The notes under the pieces: generated by a model
Seen by the model: only the letters and a program-made list of their open reading frames with translations
Databases searched by the model: none
What the model was told of the DNA's origin: nothing
In this document: positions 38,179 through 47,895 of the stretch, one piece after another
Layout of the letters: every line of letters starts with the position of its first letter
Position numbering within the stretch: position 1 is the first letter of the stretch
Made by a program: the position numbers and the translations under genes
DNA from: Bradyrhizobiaceae bacterium
GTDB lineage: Bacteria > Pseudomonadota > Alphaproteobacteria > Rhizobiales > Xanthobacteraceae
Length of the DNA stretch: 64,000 nt
Direction: 5' to 3'
Assembly (NCBI GenBank): GCA_003963145.1
Contig: RXJJ01000002.1
Location: forward strand, 1-64,000

Positions 38179-41100
38179 ATGCCGAATCCCGGATTTGTTC
38201 ACCTGCATGTCCATTCGGCCTATTCGCTCCTGCAGGGGGCGATCAAGATCGGCAAGCTCGCCGATCTCGCCAAGGCGGACCACCAGCCCGCGCTGGCGCT
38301 GACCGACACCGACAACATGTTCGGCGCGCTGGAGTTTTCCGACAAGATGGCCGCATCGGGCATTCAGCCGATTATCGGCTGCGCCATCGCGGTGGACTTT
38401 GGCGATCAGGACCAGAATGCGCGCAGCGCCCTGAATGCGGCACCCTCGCGGATCGTCCTCTTGGCGATGCGCGAGGAGGGCTATCGCAGCCTGATGCGGC
38501 TGAACTCGCGCGCCTTCCTTGAAACCCCGGTCAACGAACAGCCGCATATCAAGCTCGACTGGCTGAAAGGCGAAAGCGATCATCTCATCGCGCTGACCGG
38601 CGGCCCCGAGGGACCGATCTCGCTCGCGCTGGCCGCCGATCAGGCTGCGCTCGCCATCGCGCGCGTCGAGCGCCTGATGGAATTGTTCGGCGACCGGCTT
38701 TATGTCGAGCTGCAACGGCACGGCCTCGACCATGAGCGCCGCGTCGAGAACGCGCTGATCGATATCGCCTATGCCAAGGCCCTGCCGCTGGTCGCGACCA
38801 ACGAGCCTTATTTCGCCACCGCCGACGATTACGAGGCACACGACGCGTTGCTCTGCATCGCGGGCGGGCGTCTGGTCGCCGAGACCGACCGTTATCAGCT
38901 GACCCCCGAGCATCGCTTCAAGACCCGCGCCGAGATGGCGGTGCTGTTCGCCGATCTGCCCGAGGCGCTGGCCTCCACCGTGGAGATCGCGCAGCGCTGC
39001 GCGTTCCGCCCGAAAACGCGCAAGCCGATCCTGCCGCGCTTCACGCTGGTCGGCAGTGCAAAGGCGGAAGACGCGGAAAACGCGGAGGCCGCCGAACTGC
39101 GCCGCCAGGCGGAGGAGGGGCTCGCCGCGCGGCTGTCTGCGCACGGTCTGGCGCAGGGCATGAGCGAGGAGGACTACCGCGCGCGCCTCGCCTTCGAGAT
39201 CGACGTCATCACACGCATGAATTACGCGGGCTACTTCCTGATCGTCGCCGACTTCATCAAGCACGCCAAGGAGCAGGGCATTCCGGTCGGCCCGGGCCGC
39301 GGTTCGGGCGCGGGATCGCTGGTCGCCTACGCGCTGACGATCACCGACCTCGATCCGTTGCGGTTCGGCCTTTTGTTCGAGCGCTTCCTCAATCCCGAAC
39401 GCGTCTCGATGCCGGACTTCGACATCGACTTCTGTCAGGACCGGCGCGGCGAGGTCATCCAGTATGTCCAGAACCGCTACGGCCGCGAGCAGGTCGGGCA
39501 GATCATCACCTTCGGCACCCTGCAGGCGCGCGGCGTGCTGCGCGATGTCGGCCGCGTGCTGCAGATGCCCTACGGGCAGGTCGACAAGCTGACCAAGCTG
39601 GTGCCGCAAAATCCCGCTGCGCCGGTGACGCTGGCGGCCGCGATCGCAAGCGAGCCGAAGCTGCAGGCCTTCGCCGAGGAAGACCCGGTGGTGGCGCGCG
39701 CCTTCGACATTGCGCAGAAACTCGAGGGTCTGACCCGCCATGCCTCGACCCATGCGGCGGGCATCGTGATCGGCGATAGGCCCTTGAGCGAACTCGTGCC
39801 GATGTACCGCGATCCGAAATCCGACATGCCGGTAACCCAGTTCAACATGAAATGGGTCGAGCCGGCGGGCCTCGTGAAATTCGATTTCCTCGGCCTGAAG
39901 ACGCTGACGGTGCTCGACACGGCGGTGAAGCTGCTCAAGCAGCGCGGCATCGAGGTCGATCTCGCCAAACTGCCGCTCGACGACAGAGCGAGTTACGAGA
40001 TGCTGGCACGCGGCGACGTGGTCGGCGTGTTCCAGGTTGAAAGTCAAGGCATGCGCCGCGCGCTGGTCGACATGCGGCCCGACCGCTTCGAGGACATCAT
40101 CGCGCTGGTGGCGCTCTATCGCCCCGGCCCGATGGCGAACATCCCGACCTATTGCGCGCGCAAGCACGGCGACGAGGAGCCGGAATACCTGCATCCGATG
40201 CTCGAGCCGATCCTGAAAGAAACGTTCGGGGTCATCATCTATCAGGAACAGGTGATGCAGATCGCGCAGGTGATGGCGGGCTATTCGCTCGGCGATGCCG
40301 ATCTGCTCCGCCGCGCGATGGGCAAGAAGATCCGCGCCGAGATGGACAAGCAGCGCGATATTTTTGTCGCCGGTTCGGTCAGGAACGGCGTGCCGAAAGG
40401 GCAGGCGCAGACCATCTTCGAACTGCTCGCCAAATTCGCGGACTACGGCTTCAACAAGAGCCACGCGGCGGCCTACGCGCTGGTGTCGTATCAGACCGCC
40501 TACATGAAGGCGCATTATCCGGTCGAATTCATCGCCGCCTCGATGACGCTGGATATGAACAACACCGACAAGCTGTCGGAATTCCGCGCCGAGGCGCAGC
40601 GTCTCGGCATCAAGGTCGAGCCACCCTCGATCAACCAGTCCGGGGCGACCTTCACCGTCAGCGGCAACACCATTCATTACTCGCTGTGTGCGCTGAAGGG
40701 CGTCGGCGCGCAGGCTGTCGAAATGATCGTCGAGGCCCGCAAGGGCGGCGCGTTCACCTCGCTCGCGGATTTTGCCGCCCGCGTCTCGCCGCGCGCCATC
40801 AACAAGCGCGTGGTGGAAAGTCTCGCCGCCGCCGGCGCGTTCGACAGCATCAATCCCAATCGCGCGGCGGTGTTTGCCGGTGCCGACGCGATCCTCGCCG
40901 CCTGCCAGCGCAGCCATGCGGCTTCGTCCTCGGGACAGAACGACATGTTCGGCGGCATGGCGGATGCGCCTTCGATCATGCTGCCGCCGGTCGAGCCATG
41001 GCTGCCGGCGGAACGGCTGCGCCGCGAATATGACGCCATCGGCTTCTTCCTCTCGGGACATCCGCTGGACGATTATGCGGTCGCGCTGAAACGGCTGCGG

Positions 41101-41697
41101 GTGCAGTCGTGGAACGAGTTCGCGCGCGCGGTGAAGACCGGCGCGACGGCGGGCCGGGTCGCCGCCACCGTGGTGTCGCGCATGGAGCGGCGCACCAAGA
41201 CCGGCAACAAGATGGGCATCATGGGCCTGTCCGATCCCACCGGCCATTTCGAGGCGGTGCTGTTTTCCGAAGGCCTCGCGCAATTTCGTGACGTGCTCGA
41301 GCCGGGCACGGCCGTTCTCCTGCAACTCGGCGCCGAACTGCAGGGCGAGGACGTGCGCGCGCGCATTCTGCACGCCGAGCCGCTCGACGCGGCCGCCGCC
41401 AAGACGCAAAAGGGCCTGCGGATTTTCGTGCGCGACGAGAAGCCGCTGGAGTCGATCGAAAAGCGATTGAAGGGCGGCGAGCCGGGCCGCGTGGCTCCGG
41501 CGGGCGATGTCAGCCGCTTTCCCGGATCGAAGCCGGTGGCGACGCCTTCCAGTTCGGACGGCGAGGTGACGCTGGTGATGATGCTCGATCTGCAAACCGA
41601 GGTGGAGATGAAGCTGCCGGGCCGGTTCAAGGTGTCGCCGCAGATCGCCGGCGCGATCAAGGCGGTGGCGGGCGTCGAGCGGGTGGAGACGGTCTGA
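38179..41697 (+). CDS. dnaE: DNA polymerase III subunit alpha (DnaE1)
   Basis: DnaE is the replicative polymerase. The protein of about 1172 residues starts with a PHP domain (FVHLHVHSAYSLLQG, ALTDTDNMFGALEF). The palm follows, with GRGSGAGSLVAYAL and the catalytic aspartates in PDFDIDFCQDRRGEV near residue 415. Next are the fingers and a helix-hairpin-helix region, and QNDMF at 920-924 is a probable beta-clamp motif. A C-terminal OB fold (GRVAATVVSRMERRTKTGNK) ends the protein. Length and its place after lolCD indicate the essential DnaE1 rather than the shorter SOS polymerase DnaE2. GTG 38167 is an alternative start. Confidence 0.97.
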   Translation: MPNPGFVHLHVHSAYSLLQGAIKIGKLADLAKADHQPALALTDTDNMFGALEFSDKMAASGIQPIIGCAIAVDFGDQDQNARSALNAAPSRIVLLAMREEGYRSLMRLNSRAFLETPVNEQPHIKLDWLKGESDHLIALTGGPEGPISLALAADQAALAIARVERLMELFGDRLYVELQRHGLDHERRVENALIDIAYAKALPLVATNEPYFATADDYEAHDALLCIAGGRLVAETDRYQLTPEHRFKTRAEMAVLFADLPEALASTVEIAQRCAFRPKTRKPILPRFTLVGSAKAEDAENAEAAELRRQAEEGLAARLSAHGLAQGMSEEDYRARLAFEIDVITRMNYAGYFLIVADFIKHAKEQGIPVGPGRGSGAGSLVAYALTITDLDPLRFGLLFERFLNPERVSMPDFDIDFCQDRRGEVIQYVQNRYGREQVGQIITFGTLQARGVLRDVGRVLQMPYGQVDKLTKLVPQNPAAPVTLAAAIASEPKLQAFAEEDPVVARAFDIAQKLEGLTRHASTHAAGIVIGDRPLSELVPMYRDPKSDMPVTQFNMKWVEPAGLVKFDFLGLKTLTVLDTAVKLLKQRGIEVDLAKLPLDDRASYEMLARGDVVGVFQVESQGMRRALVDMRPDRFEDIIALVALYRPGPMANIPTYCARKHGDEEPEYLHPMLEPILKETFGVIIYQEQVMQIAQVMAGYSLGDADLLRRAMGKKIRAEMDKQRDIFVAGSVRNGVPKGQAQTIFELLAKFADYGFNKSHAAAYALVSYQTAYMKAHYPVEFIAASMTLDMNNTDKLSEFRAEAQRLGIKVEPPSINQSGATFTVSGNTIHYSLCALKGVGAQAVEMIVEARKGGAFTSLADFAARVSPRAINKRVVESLAAAGAFDSINPNRAAVFAGADAILAACQRSHAASSSGQNDMFGGMADAPSIMLPPVEPWLPAERLRREYDAIGFFLSGHPLDDYAVALKRLRVQSWNEFARAVKTGATAGRVAATVVSRMERRTKTGNKMGIMGLSDPTGHFEAVLFSEGLAQFRDVLEPGTAVLLQLGAELQGEDVRARILHAEPLDAAAAKTQKGLRIFVRDEKPLESIEKRLKGGEPGRVAPAGDVSRFPGSKPVATPSSSDGEVTLVMMLDLQTEVEMKLPGRFKVSPQIAGAIKAVAGVERVETV

Positions 41698-41811
41698 CCG
41701 CCGCACATCGCATTACGCTGTATTCTCCGCCTCATTCCCATCGCTTTTCATTCAAACAATGTTCAGATGGCAGCGTCGAATATGAACGTTGCGTGGAATT
41801 GGCGGGTGAAG

Positions 41812-44172
41812 ATGCGTTTCGATAAGAGGTTTCCTGTCGTCGCTGCGGGTTTTGCGCTCGCCGGATTCCTGATTGCCACGGCACAGGCGCAGCAGCCGCC
41901 GGCTCCCGATCAGCCACCGCCGCCGTCCGCCCAGCAGACCGAAAAGCGCATCGCGCTGGTGATCGGCAATGGCGCGTATCAGAAAGCCCCGCTCGCCACC
42001 GCCGCCAACGACGCCGGTCTGATCGCGCAAACCCTGCAGGCGGCGGGCTTCGACGTGGTCGGCGCGCGCGATCTCGACGGCAACACGCTGCGGTCCAGCT
42101 TCCATGATTTTGTCGAGAAGGCGCAGGCGTCCGGTCCCGACACCGTCGCCTTCGTCTATATCTCGGGTTACGGCGTGCAACTGGCCGGCGAGAACTATTT
42201 CATCCCCGTCGATTCCACGCTGAGCCGCGATGTCGATATCCCGGTCGAAGGGCTGCGCGTCGGCGACTACATTCGTCAGTTGTCCGCGCTGCCGCTCAAG
42301 GCGGGCGTGTTCGTGCTGGATGCGGCGCGCCAGCAGCCCTTCATCGAGGGCGGCCAGAAGATCGCCAGCGGTCTTGCGCTGGTCGAGCCCGATCCGCGCG
42401 TCCTGATCGCCTTCAACGCCGCGCCCGGCACCGTCGCGCCGGAAGAGACCGGCAATTATGGCGCTTACGCGCAGGCGCTGGCGGAAATGATCCGCTCGGG
42501 CGGACTGCCGCTGCCCGAATTGTTCAACCGCGTGCGGCTTCGCGTCAACGATCTCACCAAGGGCGCGCAGGTGCCGTGGGATACGCAGAAGATCGATACG
42601 CAATTCGTGTTCTTCGATCGGGCGGCGGATGCGCCGCCGGAAGCAACACCGGCGCAGAGTGAGTCAATGCGCGACAAGCCGATCCGCGATCTATCGGCGC
42701 AGGATGCGTATTCCGCTGCGCTCGACCGCGACACATTGCAGGGCTATGAGGATTTTCTCGCTGCCTATCCCGACGATCCGATGGCCAAGCGCGTGCGCGC
42801 CATCGTCGCGGCGCGGCGCGAGGCGATCACCTGGCGGCGGACCTACCGCGCCGATACGCCCGACGCGTACTGGTCTTATCTGAAGCGTTACCCGAACGGG
42901 CCGCATGCGGACGACGCGCGCCGCCGCCTGTCGTATCTTGCCGCCGCGCCGGAGCCGCCGCCGCAATTCGCCCAATACGATTACGACATGCAGCCGCCGC
43001 CGCCGGAAGAATATGCGTATGTCGACCAGCCGGTGCTGATGTTCTCCGATCCGGAGTTCGGTTTCGCGCCGCCTCCGCCGCCGCCGGTCTATTTCCTGCC
43101 GCCACCGCCGCCGGACTTCATCGTTCTGCCGCCGCCGATTTTTGTCGACGACGTCTATGTGTTGCCACGGCCGCTGTTCGTGCCGCTGCCGATCTTTGTG
43201 CGTCCGCCGTTCTATGTGCGTCCGCCGCACGACAACATCATCTATGCGAACATTCACAACACCACGGTCATCAATAACGTCATCAACCGTCCGGGGAACG
43301 GGCGGTTTGACAGTCTGCATCCGGGGCCGGGCGGTCCGCCGCGCTTCGGCGGCGCGGCGTCGTTGCCGCCGTCGGTTGCACAGCGCGCAAACTTGATTCA
43401 GGAGGGCCGGGCGCCAAGGCCGCTCAGCGCCTCGATCAATCCGCGCGCGAATTTGCGTCCGGGCGTGGAACGCGGCGCGCCGCAGGCGCCTCGCGGTCCG
43501 GGCGGATTCGGTGCTGCCAGCAATGGCGGCCCCGGAGCACCGTCAGGACCGGGAGCACTTAATCGTCCCGGTGAGCCGAATTTCAACGCCGGCCCGAACG
43601 GCCGGCAAAGGCCGGCTCTTCCGGGGGCCAATGCGCTGCCGGTGCCGGGACGGGGTGCGCCGAACATAACGCCGCCGGGCGGACCCGAAAACCGTAGCGC
43701 GATTTCCGGGCGGCAAGGGCCGCAAGGAAGACCTCAAGGAGGACCTCAAGGCAGACCGCAGGGAATGCCGCCAGGCGGTCCGCGGCCAAATATCACCGCT
43801 CCGAACCGGCCGAATTCGAATGGATCGGGGCGTGGTCCGGGTGGACGCGATGTCAGCCGTCCGGCGGGAGGTCCGCCGCAACAGTTCCAGCGGCCCAATT
43901 CCGCGCCGCAAATTCAGCGTCCCGTTGCACCGCCTCAGATTCAGCGTCAGGCTGCGCCGCAGTTCCAGCGGCCCACATCGATGCCGCAGGTCCAGCGCAA
44001 CGCGCCGCCGCAGCAACGGCCCGCGCCGACGGCGGCTCCCCAGCAACCCCGCATGGCGGCACCTCCGCCAAGACCGGCAGCCCCGCCCCGGATGGCCGCG
44101 CCTCCGCCAAGGCCGGCGCCGCCCCCGCGGCAGGCTCCCGCCAAAAAGTGCGAACCCGGCCAGCATTGCTGA
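41812..44172 (+). CDS. secreted caspase-fold protein lacking the catalytic dyad
   Basis: This 786-residue exported protein has a signal peptide to about residue 26 (ending ATAQA) and a caspase p20-like domain at about 44-260 (KRIALVIGNGAYQKAPL, GENYFIPVDSTL). A helical linker follows, and then a long Pro/Gly/Gln-rich C-terminus with PPP stretches, GRPQGGPQGRPQG and QIQRP repeats, ending in two cysteines. In active family members the dyad lies in SGHG and DACR. Here these read ISGYG (Tyr120 for His) and LDAAR (Ala172 for Cys), so protease activity is unlikely and a binding or scaffold role is more probable. ATG 41812 is chosen because the signal peptide begins there; ATGs at 41767 and 41782 are alternatives. 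Confidence 0.85.
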   Translation: MRFDKRFPVVAAGFALAGFLIATAQAQQPPAPDQPPPPSAQQTEKRIALVIGNGAYQKAPLATAANDAGLIAQTLQAAGFDVVGARDLDGNTLRSSFHDFVEKAQASGPDTVAFVYISGYGVQLAGENYFIPVDSTLSRDVDIPVEGLRVGDYIRQLSALPLKAGVFVLDAARQQPFIEGGQKIASGLALVEPDPRVLIAFNAAPGTVAPEETGNYGAYAQALAEMIRSGGLPLPELFNRVRLRVNDLTKGAQVPWDTQKIDTQFVFFDRAADAPPEATPAQSESMRDKPIRDLSAQDAYSAALDRDTLQGYEDFLAAYPDDPMAKRVRAIVAARREAITWRRTYRADTPDAYWSYLKRYPNGPHADDARRRLSYLAAAPEPPPQFAQYDYDMQPPPPEEYAYVDQPVLMFSDPEFGFAPPPPPPVYFLPPPPPDFIVLPPPIFVDDVYVLPRPLFVPLPIFVRPPFYVRPPHDNIIYANIHNTTVINNVINRPGNGRFDSLHPGPGGPPRFGGAASLPPSVAQRANLIQEGRAPRPLSASINPRANLRPGVERGAPQAPRGPGGFGAASNGGPGAPSGPGALNRPGEPNFNAGPNGRQRPALPGANALPVPGRGAPNITPPGGPENRSAISGRQGPQGRPQGGPQGRPQGMPPGGPRPNITAPNRPNSNGSGRGPGGRDVSRPAGGPPQQFQRPNSAPQIQRPVAPPQIQRQAAPQFQRPTSMPQVQRNAPPQQRPAPTAAPQQPRMAAPPPRPAAPPRMAAPPPRPAPPPRQAPAKKCEPGQHC

Positions 44173-44245
44173 CGGAGCCCCCGGCCGGGTTGGCCCGGCC
44201 GGTCCGCTGAAGGCGCAAAGCCCTCCGGAATCGAGCCGGAAATCC

Positions 44246-44274
44246 TTGCTTCGTGGGGGTTGCGCGGCTATAAG
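44246..44274 (+). promoter_or_regulatory. promoter of the rpsB-tsf unit
   Basis: TTGCTT and TATAAG are separated by exactly 17 bases and preceded by C in both boxes, as in the alphaproteobacterial housekeeping consensus. Transcription would start near 44281, leaving a leader of about 130 nt before rpsB. Confidence 0.65.
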
Positions 44275-44288
44275 CGCGCCATCTCACA

Positions 44289-44385
44289 CGGAAGCATGGC
44301 TTTAAAAGGCCGTCCGGTGGCAACCGGGCTGCAGGGTCCTTCTTGATTGAAGGCATTGCAGGTCCCGTCTGCTCACACGCTTCCG
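44289..44385 (+). promoter_or_regulatory. structured leader of rpsB
   Basis: The leader is closed by a 7-bp long-range pairing (CGGAAGC at 44289-44295 with GCTTCCG at 44379-44385), and contains an internal CCGG/CCGG hairpin near 44314-44327 and further short stems. This architecture would suit feedback control by protein S2, known for rpsB in other bacteria. It is not matched to a described leader here. Confidence 0.4.
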
Positions 44386-44410
44386 GAGGAACCAACCGGA
44401 GAATTAAACG

Positions 44411-45406
44411 ATGTCGCTACCTGATTTCTCGATGCGTCAGCTATTGGAAGCTGGCGTTCACTTCGGCCACCAGTCTCATCGCTGGAATCCGAAAATGGCC
44501 AATTACATTTTCGGCGCCCGCAACAACATCCACATCATCGATCTCGCCCAGACCGTGCCGATGCTTCATCGCGCGCTGCAGGCTGTGAGCGACACCGTCG
44601 CCAAGGGCGGCCGCGTGCTGTTCGTCGGCACCAAGCGTCAGGCGCAGGAAGGCGTGGCGGAAGCCGCCAAGCGTTCGGCGCAGTATTTCGTCAACTCGCG
44701 CTGGCTCGGCGGCACGCTGACAAACTGGAAGACGGTGTCCGGCTCGATCAAGCGCCTGCGCCAGCTCGAGGAGATGCTGAATTCCCCGGAAAGCGGCCAG
44801 TACACCAAGAAGGAACGCCTCACGCTGCAGCGCGAGCGCGACAAGCTCGATCGCTCGCTCGGCGGCATCAAGGACATGGGCGGATTGCCCGACCTGATTT
44901 TCGTGATCGACACCAACAAGGAAGACATCGCGATTCAGGAAGCCAACCGCCTGAACATTCCGGTGGCCGCGATCGTCGATACCAATTCGGACCCGAAGGG
45001 CATTTCCTATGTGGTGCCGGGCAATGACGACGCCGGCCGCGCGATCTCGCTGTATTGCGACCTCGTCGCGCGCGCGGTGATCGACGGCATTTCCCGCGCG
45101 CAGGGCAGCGCGGGCGTCGATGTCGGCGCCTCCGCCAATCCGACCCCGGAAGCGATCGAGGCGCCTGCGTCCGACGGGTTCCAGGGCCTGGCCGGTCCGC
45201 GCGGCGTTGCCGACGACCTCAAGAAGCTCACCGGCGTGTCGGGCACCATCGAGAAGAAGCTGAACGATCTCGGCATCTTCCATTTCTGGCAGATCGCCGA
45301 ACTCGATCACGACACCGCTCACAAGATCGGCGAAGAAGTCGGTCTGCCGGCCCGCGCCGACGGCTGGGTCGCCCAGTCCAAGGCCCTGACCGCGGAAGCG
45401 GAATAA
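44411..45406 (+). CDS. rpsB: 30S ribosomal protein S2 with extra C-terminal domain
   Basis: S2 binds the 30S body near the Shine-Dalgarno duplex. The 331-residue protein starts [20 protein letters not shown] and contains [32 protein letters not shown] and [21 protein letters not shown], as usual. E. coli S2 is about 241 residues. The excess here includes a linker and a compact domain from about residue 260 ([31 protein letters not shown]) that resembles a helix-hairpin-helix nucleic-acid-binding module. Such extensions occur in other Hyphomicrobiales. GGAG lies 9 bases before the start. Confidence 0.97.
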   Translation: MSLPDFSMRQLLEAGVHFGHQSHRWNPKMANYIFGARNNIHIIDLAQTVPMLHRALQAVSDTVAKGGRVLFVGTKRQAQEGVAEAAKRSAQYFVNSRWLGGTLTNWKTVSGSIKRLRQLEEMLNSPESGQYTKKERLTLQRERDKLDRSLGGIKDMGGLPDLIFVIDTNKEDIAIQEANRLNIPVAAIVDTNSDPKGISYVVPGNDDAGRAISLYCDLVARAVIDGISRAQGSAGVDVGASANPTPEAIEAPASDGFQGLAGPRGVADDLKKLTGVSGTIEKKLNDLGIFHFWQIAELDHDTAHKIGEEVGLPARADGWVAQSKALTAEAE

Positions 45407-45429
45407 GCCGGCCATACCTATATTCAGTC

Positions 45430-45454
45430 TCGCGGCTGGTTCATCCAGCCGCGA
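45430..45454 (+). terminator. hairpin between rpsB and tsf (possible attenuator)
   Basis: A perfect 10-bp stem (TCGCGGCTGG with CCAGCCGCGA, 5-base loop) is followed by CATTTCC. Without a real T tract, partial termination or mRNA processing between rpsB and tsf is more likely than full termination. Confidence 0.4.
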
Positions 45455-45556
45455 CATTTCCGAACTAAGTACATCCTGCGCGTCGATTCCCGGCTGGCCT
45501 GTATGGGCTTTGCCGCACGGCCCGCACAGGCAAGGCACATCCCGAAGGAATATCCA

Positions 45557-46480
45557 ATGGCAACGATCACAGCGGCAATGGTCAAGGATCTGCGCGAGAA
45601 GACCGGCGTAGGCATGATGGATTGCAAGCAGGCGCTCAACGAGAACAACGGCGACATGGATGCGGCGGTCGATTGGCTGCGCAAGAAGGGCCTGTCGAAG
45701 GCCGCCAAGAAAGCCGGCCGCGTTGCCGCTGAGGGCCTGATCGGCGCGCTGGTCGAGGGCACCAAGGGCGTCGTGGTCGAGGTCAATTCGGAAACCGACT
45801 TCGTCGGGCGCAATGAGCAGTTCCAGGGTCTGGTCAAGCTGATCGCGCAGGTCGCGCTCAAGGCCGGCACCGAGGTGCCGAAGATCCTGGCCGCCAAGGT
45901 CGGCGACGTCACCGTCGAGCGCGCCATCACCGATGCCATCGCCACCATCGGCGAGAACATGACGCTGCGCCGCGCCGCCGAACTGTCGGTAAAGGACGGC
46001 GTGGTGGCGAGCTACACCCACAACACCGTGATCGACGGCCTCGGCAAGATGGGCGTCATCGTCGCTCTCGAATCGAGCGGCAAGAAGGACGAGCTCGCCG
46101 CGCTCGGCCGCCAGATCGCGATGCACGTCGCTTCCGCCAATCCGCAGGCGCTGGATGCCGCCGGTCTCGATCCGGCCACCGTGGCCCGCGAGAAGGACGT
46201 GCTCGCCGACAAATATCGCCAGCAGGGCAAGCCCGCCGCGATGATCGAAAAGATCGTCGAATCGGGCCTGAAGACTTACTACAAGGAAGTCTGCCTGCTC
46301 GAGCAGGGCTTTATCTTCGACGACAAGAAGAGCGTCGCGCAGGCGGTGAAGGAAGCTGAGGGCAAGGTCGGGGCGCCTATCAAGGTGGCCGGATTTGTGC
46401 GTTATGCTCTGGGCGAGGGAATCGAGAAGCAGGAATCCGATTTCGCCGCCGAGGTCGCAGCCGCCGCCGGACAAGGCTAA
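45557..46480 (+). CDS. tsf: elongation factor Ts
   Basis: EF-Ts is the guanine nucleotide exchange factor that recycles EF-Tu. The 307-residue protein has the N-terminal UBA-like motif [20 protein letters not shown], the core [15 protein letters not shown] (the TDFV signature) and the C-terminal dimerisation region. ATG 45557 is chosen because AAGGA lies 7 bases upstream and homologues begin [10 protein letters not shown]. Confidence 0.98.
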   Translation: MATITAAMVKDLREKTGVGMMDCKQALNENNGDMDAAVDWLRKKGLSKAAKKAGRVAAEGLIGALVEGTKGVVVEVNSETDFVGRNEQFQGLVKLIAQVALKAGTEVPKILAAKVGDVTVERAITDAIATIGENMTLRRAAELSVKDGVVASYTHNTVIDGLGKMGVIVALESSGKKDELAALGRQIAMHVASANPQALDAAGLDPATVAREKDVLADKYRQQGKPAAMIEKIVESGLKTYYKEVCLLEQGFIFDDKKSVAQAVKEAEGKVGAPIKVAGFVRYALGEGIEKQESDFAAEVAAAAGQG

Positions 46481-46525
46481 GCGGAGACCTTCGACGCGCG
46501 AAAGACGAGGGTGGAAGGACTCGGA

Positions 46526-47242
46526 ATGAGTGAGCCGGCCTATCGTCGTGTGGTAGTGAAGCTGTCCGGCGAATATCTCGCCGGATCGCAGCCTTTCGGG
46601 ATCGATCAGCCCACTCTCGACCGCGTGGCCGGCGACATCATCGCCGCCAGCGAGCTTGGCGTCGAGATCGCCGTCGTCGTCGGCGGCGGCAATATCTTCC
46701 GCGGCGTCGATGTATCCTCGCGCGGCGTATCGCGTCCGACCGGCGACACCATGGGCATGCTGGCCACCGTGATGAACTGTCTCGCGCTGGATTCGGCGCT
46801 GGGCCGCAAGGGCAAGCCCTCGCGCATCCTGTCCGCGCTGGCGATGCCGCAGGTCTGCGAACTGTTCACGCGCGGCGCGGCGATGCGCTATCTCGCCGAG
46901 GGACGAATCGTGCTGCTGGCGGGCGGCACCGGCAATCCGTTTTTCACAACCGACACGACGGCCGTGCTTCGCGCCGGCGAGATCGGCGCGCAGGCGGTGC
47001 TCAAGGCCACCAATGTCGATGGCGTTTACAGCGCCGACCCGAAGATCGACAAGACGGCCAAGCGCTTCGACCGCCTGACGCATTCGCAGGCTGTGACCGG
47101 CGGTTACAAGGTGATGGATGCGACCGCGTTCGCGCTTGCCCGCGAAACATCCTTGCCTATCATTGTATTTTCGATCGCCGAGCCGGGATCGATCGGCGCC
47201 ATCCTGAGCGGCACCGGCAAGGGTACGATTGTTGCGGGCTGA
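46526..47242 (+). CDS. pyrH: UMP kinase
   Basis: PyrH phosphorylates UMP to UDP and belongs to the amino acid kinase fold. The 238-residue protein shows [12 protein letters not shown] near the start, [16 protein letters not shown], the [20 protein letters not shown] region and [25 protein letters not shown] 7 bases upstream supports ATG 46526 over an in-frame GTG five codons earlier. It lies between tsf and frr as in most bacteria. Confidence 0.97.
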   Translation: MSEPAYRRVVVKLSGEYLAGSQPFGIDQPTLDRVAGDIIAASELGVEIAVVVGGGNIFRGVDVSSRGVSRPTGDTMGMLATVMNCLALDSALGRKGKPSRILSALAMPQVCELFTRGAAMRYLAEGRIVLLAGGTGNPFFTTDTTAVLRAGEIGAQAVLKATNVDGVYSADPKIDKTAKRFDRLTHSQAVTGGYKVMDATAFALARETSLPIIVFSIAEPGSIGAILSGTGKGTIVAG

Positions 47243-47260
47243 GTTTTAAGGAGAGATGGT

Positions 47261-47824
47261 ATGGCGGTCGACGGTTTTGACATTAACGATCTGAAACGCC
47301 GCATGGACGGCGCCAGGGAATCCCTCAAGCACGAACTCGGCGGTCTGCGCACGGGGCGCGCCGCGATTTCGATGGTCGAGCCGGTTCAGGTCGAGGCCTA
47401 TGGCAGTCACATGCCGCTCAATCAGGTGGCGACCGTGAGCGTGCCCGAGCCGCGCCTGCTGTCGGTGCAGGTGTGGGACAAGTCGATGGTCAAGGCGGTC
47501 GAGACCGCGATCGTCAACTCGAATCTCGGTCTGTCGCCGGCGACCGAGGGCCAGGTGATCCGGCTGCGCATTCCCGAACTGAACGAGGAGCGCCGCAAGG
47601 AACTGGTGAAAGTGGCGCATAAATATGCCGAGGCGGCGCGTGTCGCCGTCCGCCATGTCCGCCGCGACGGTCTCGATATCGTCAAGAAGCTGGAAAAGGA
47701 TCATAAAATCTCCGAGGACGAGCAGGAGCGCGCGTCCAGCGACATCCAGAAGGCGACCGATGCGGCCATCGCGGACATCGACAAGCTGCTCGGCACCAAG
47801 GAAAAAGAAATCCTCACGGTATAG
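47261..47824 (+). CDS. frr: ribosome recycling factor
   Basis: RRF splits post-termination ribosomes together with EF-G. The 187-residue two-domain protein shows the conserved [40 protein letters not shown] and [28 protein letters not shown] lies about 6 bases before the ATG and 18 bp separate it from pyrH. Confidence 0.98.
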   Translation: MAVDGFDINDLKRRMDGARESLKHELGGLRTGRAAISMVEPVQVEAYGSHMPLNQVATVSVPEPRLLSVQVWDKSMVKAVETAIVNSNLGLSPATEGQVIRLRIPELNEERRKELVKVAHKYAEAARVAVRHVRRDGLDIVKKLEKDHKISEDEQERASSDIQKATDAAIADIDKLLGTKEKEILTV

Positions 47825-47895
47825 GGCGGTAATATCGTGTTTTCCTGAACCGGAGCGGGTCTCGCTTCATTCGAAAACACCTTGAGAGAAATTCA

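Noticed and set aside
38179-41697. DnaE2 (error-prone polymerase) because LexA boxes lie upstream
   Set aside because: Length near 1170 residues, the clamp motif and the position after lolCD fit DnaE1; no imuA or imuB gene is nearby.
38152-41706. Long open frame on the - strand opposite dnaE (and similar long ones opposite nuoD, nuoF-nuoG, rpsB-pyrH and the copper receptor)
   Set aside because: They mirror well-identified genes on the + strand (or - strand for the receptor), have Arg/His/Asp-rich composition typical of antisense frames in high-GC DNA, and show no protein family motif.
43686-43790. Tandem-repeat or CRISPR-like array in the GGPQGRPQG region
   Set aside because: The periodicity is at the codon level within a coding low-complexity tail and the units are irregular; no spacers are present.
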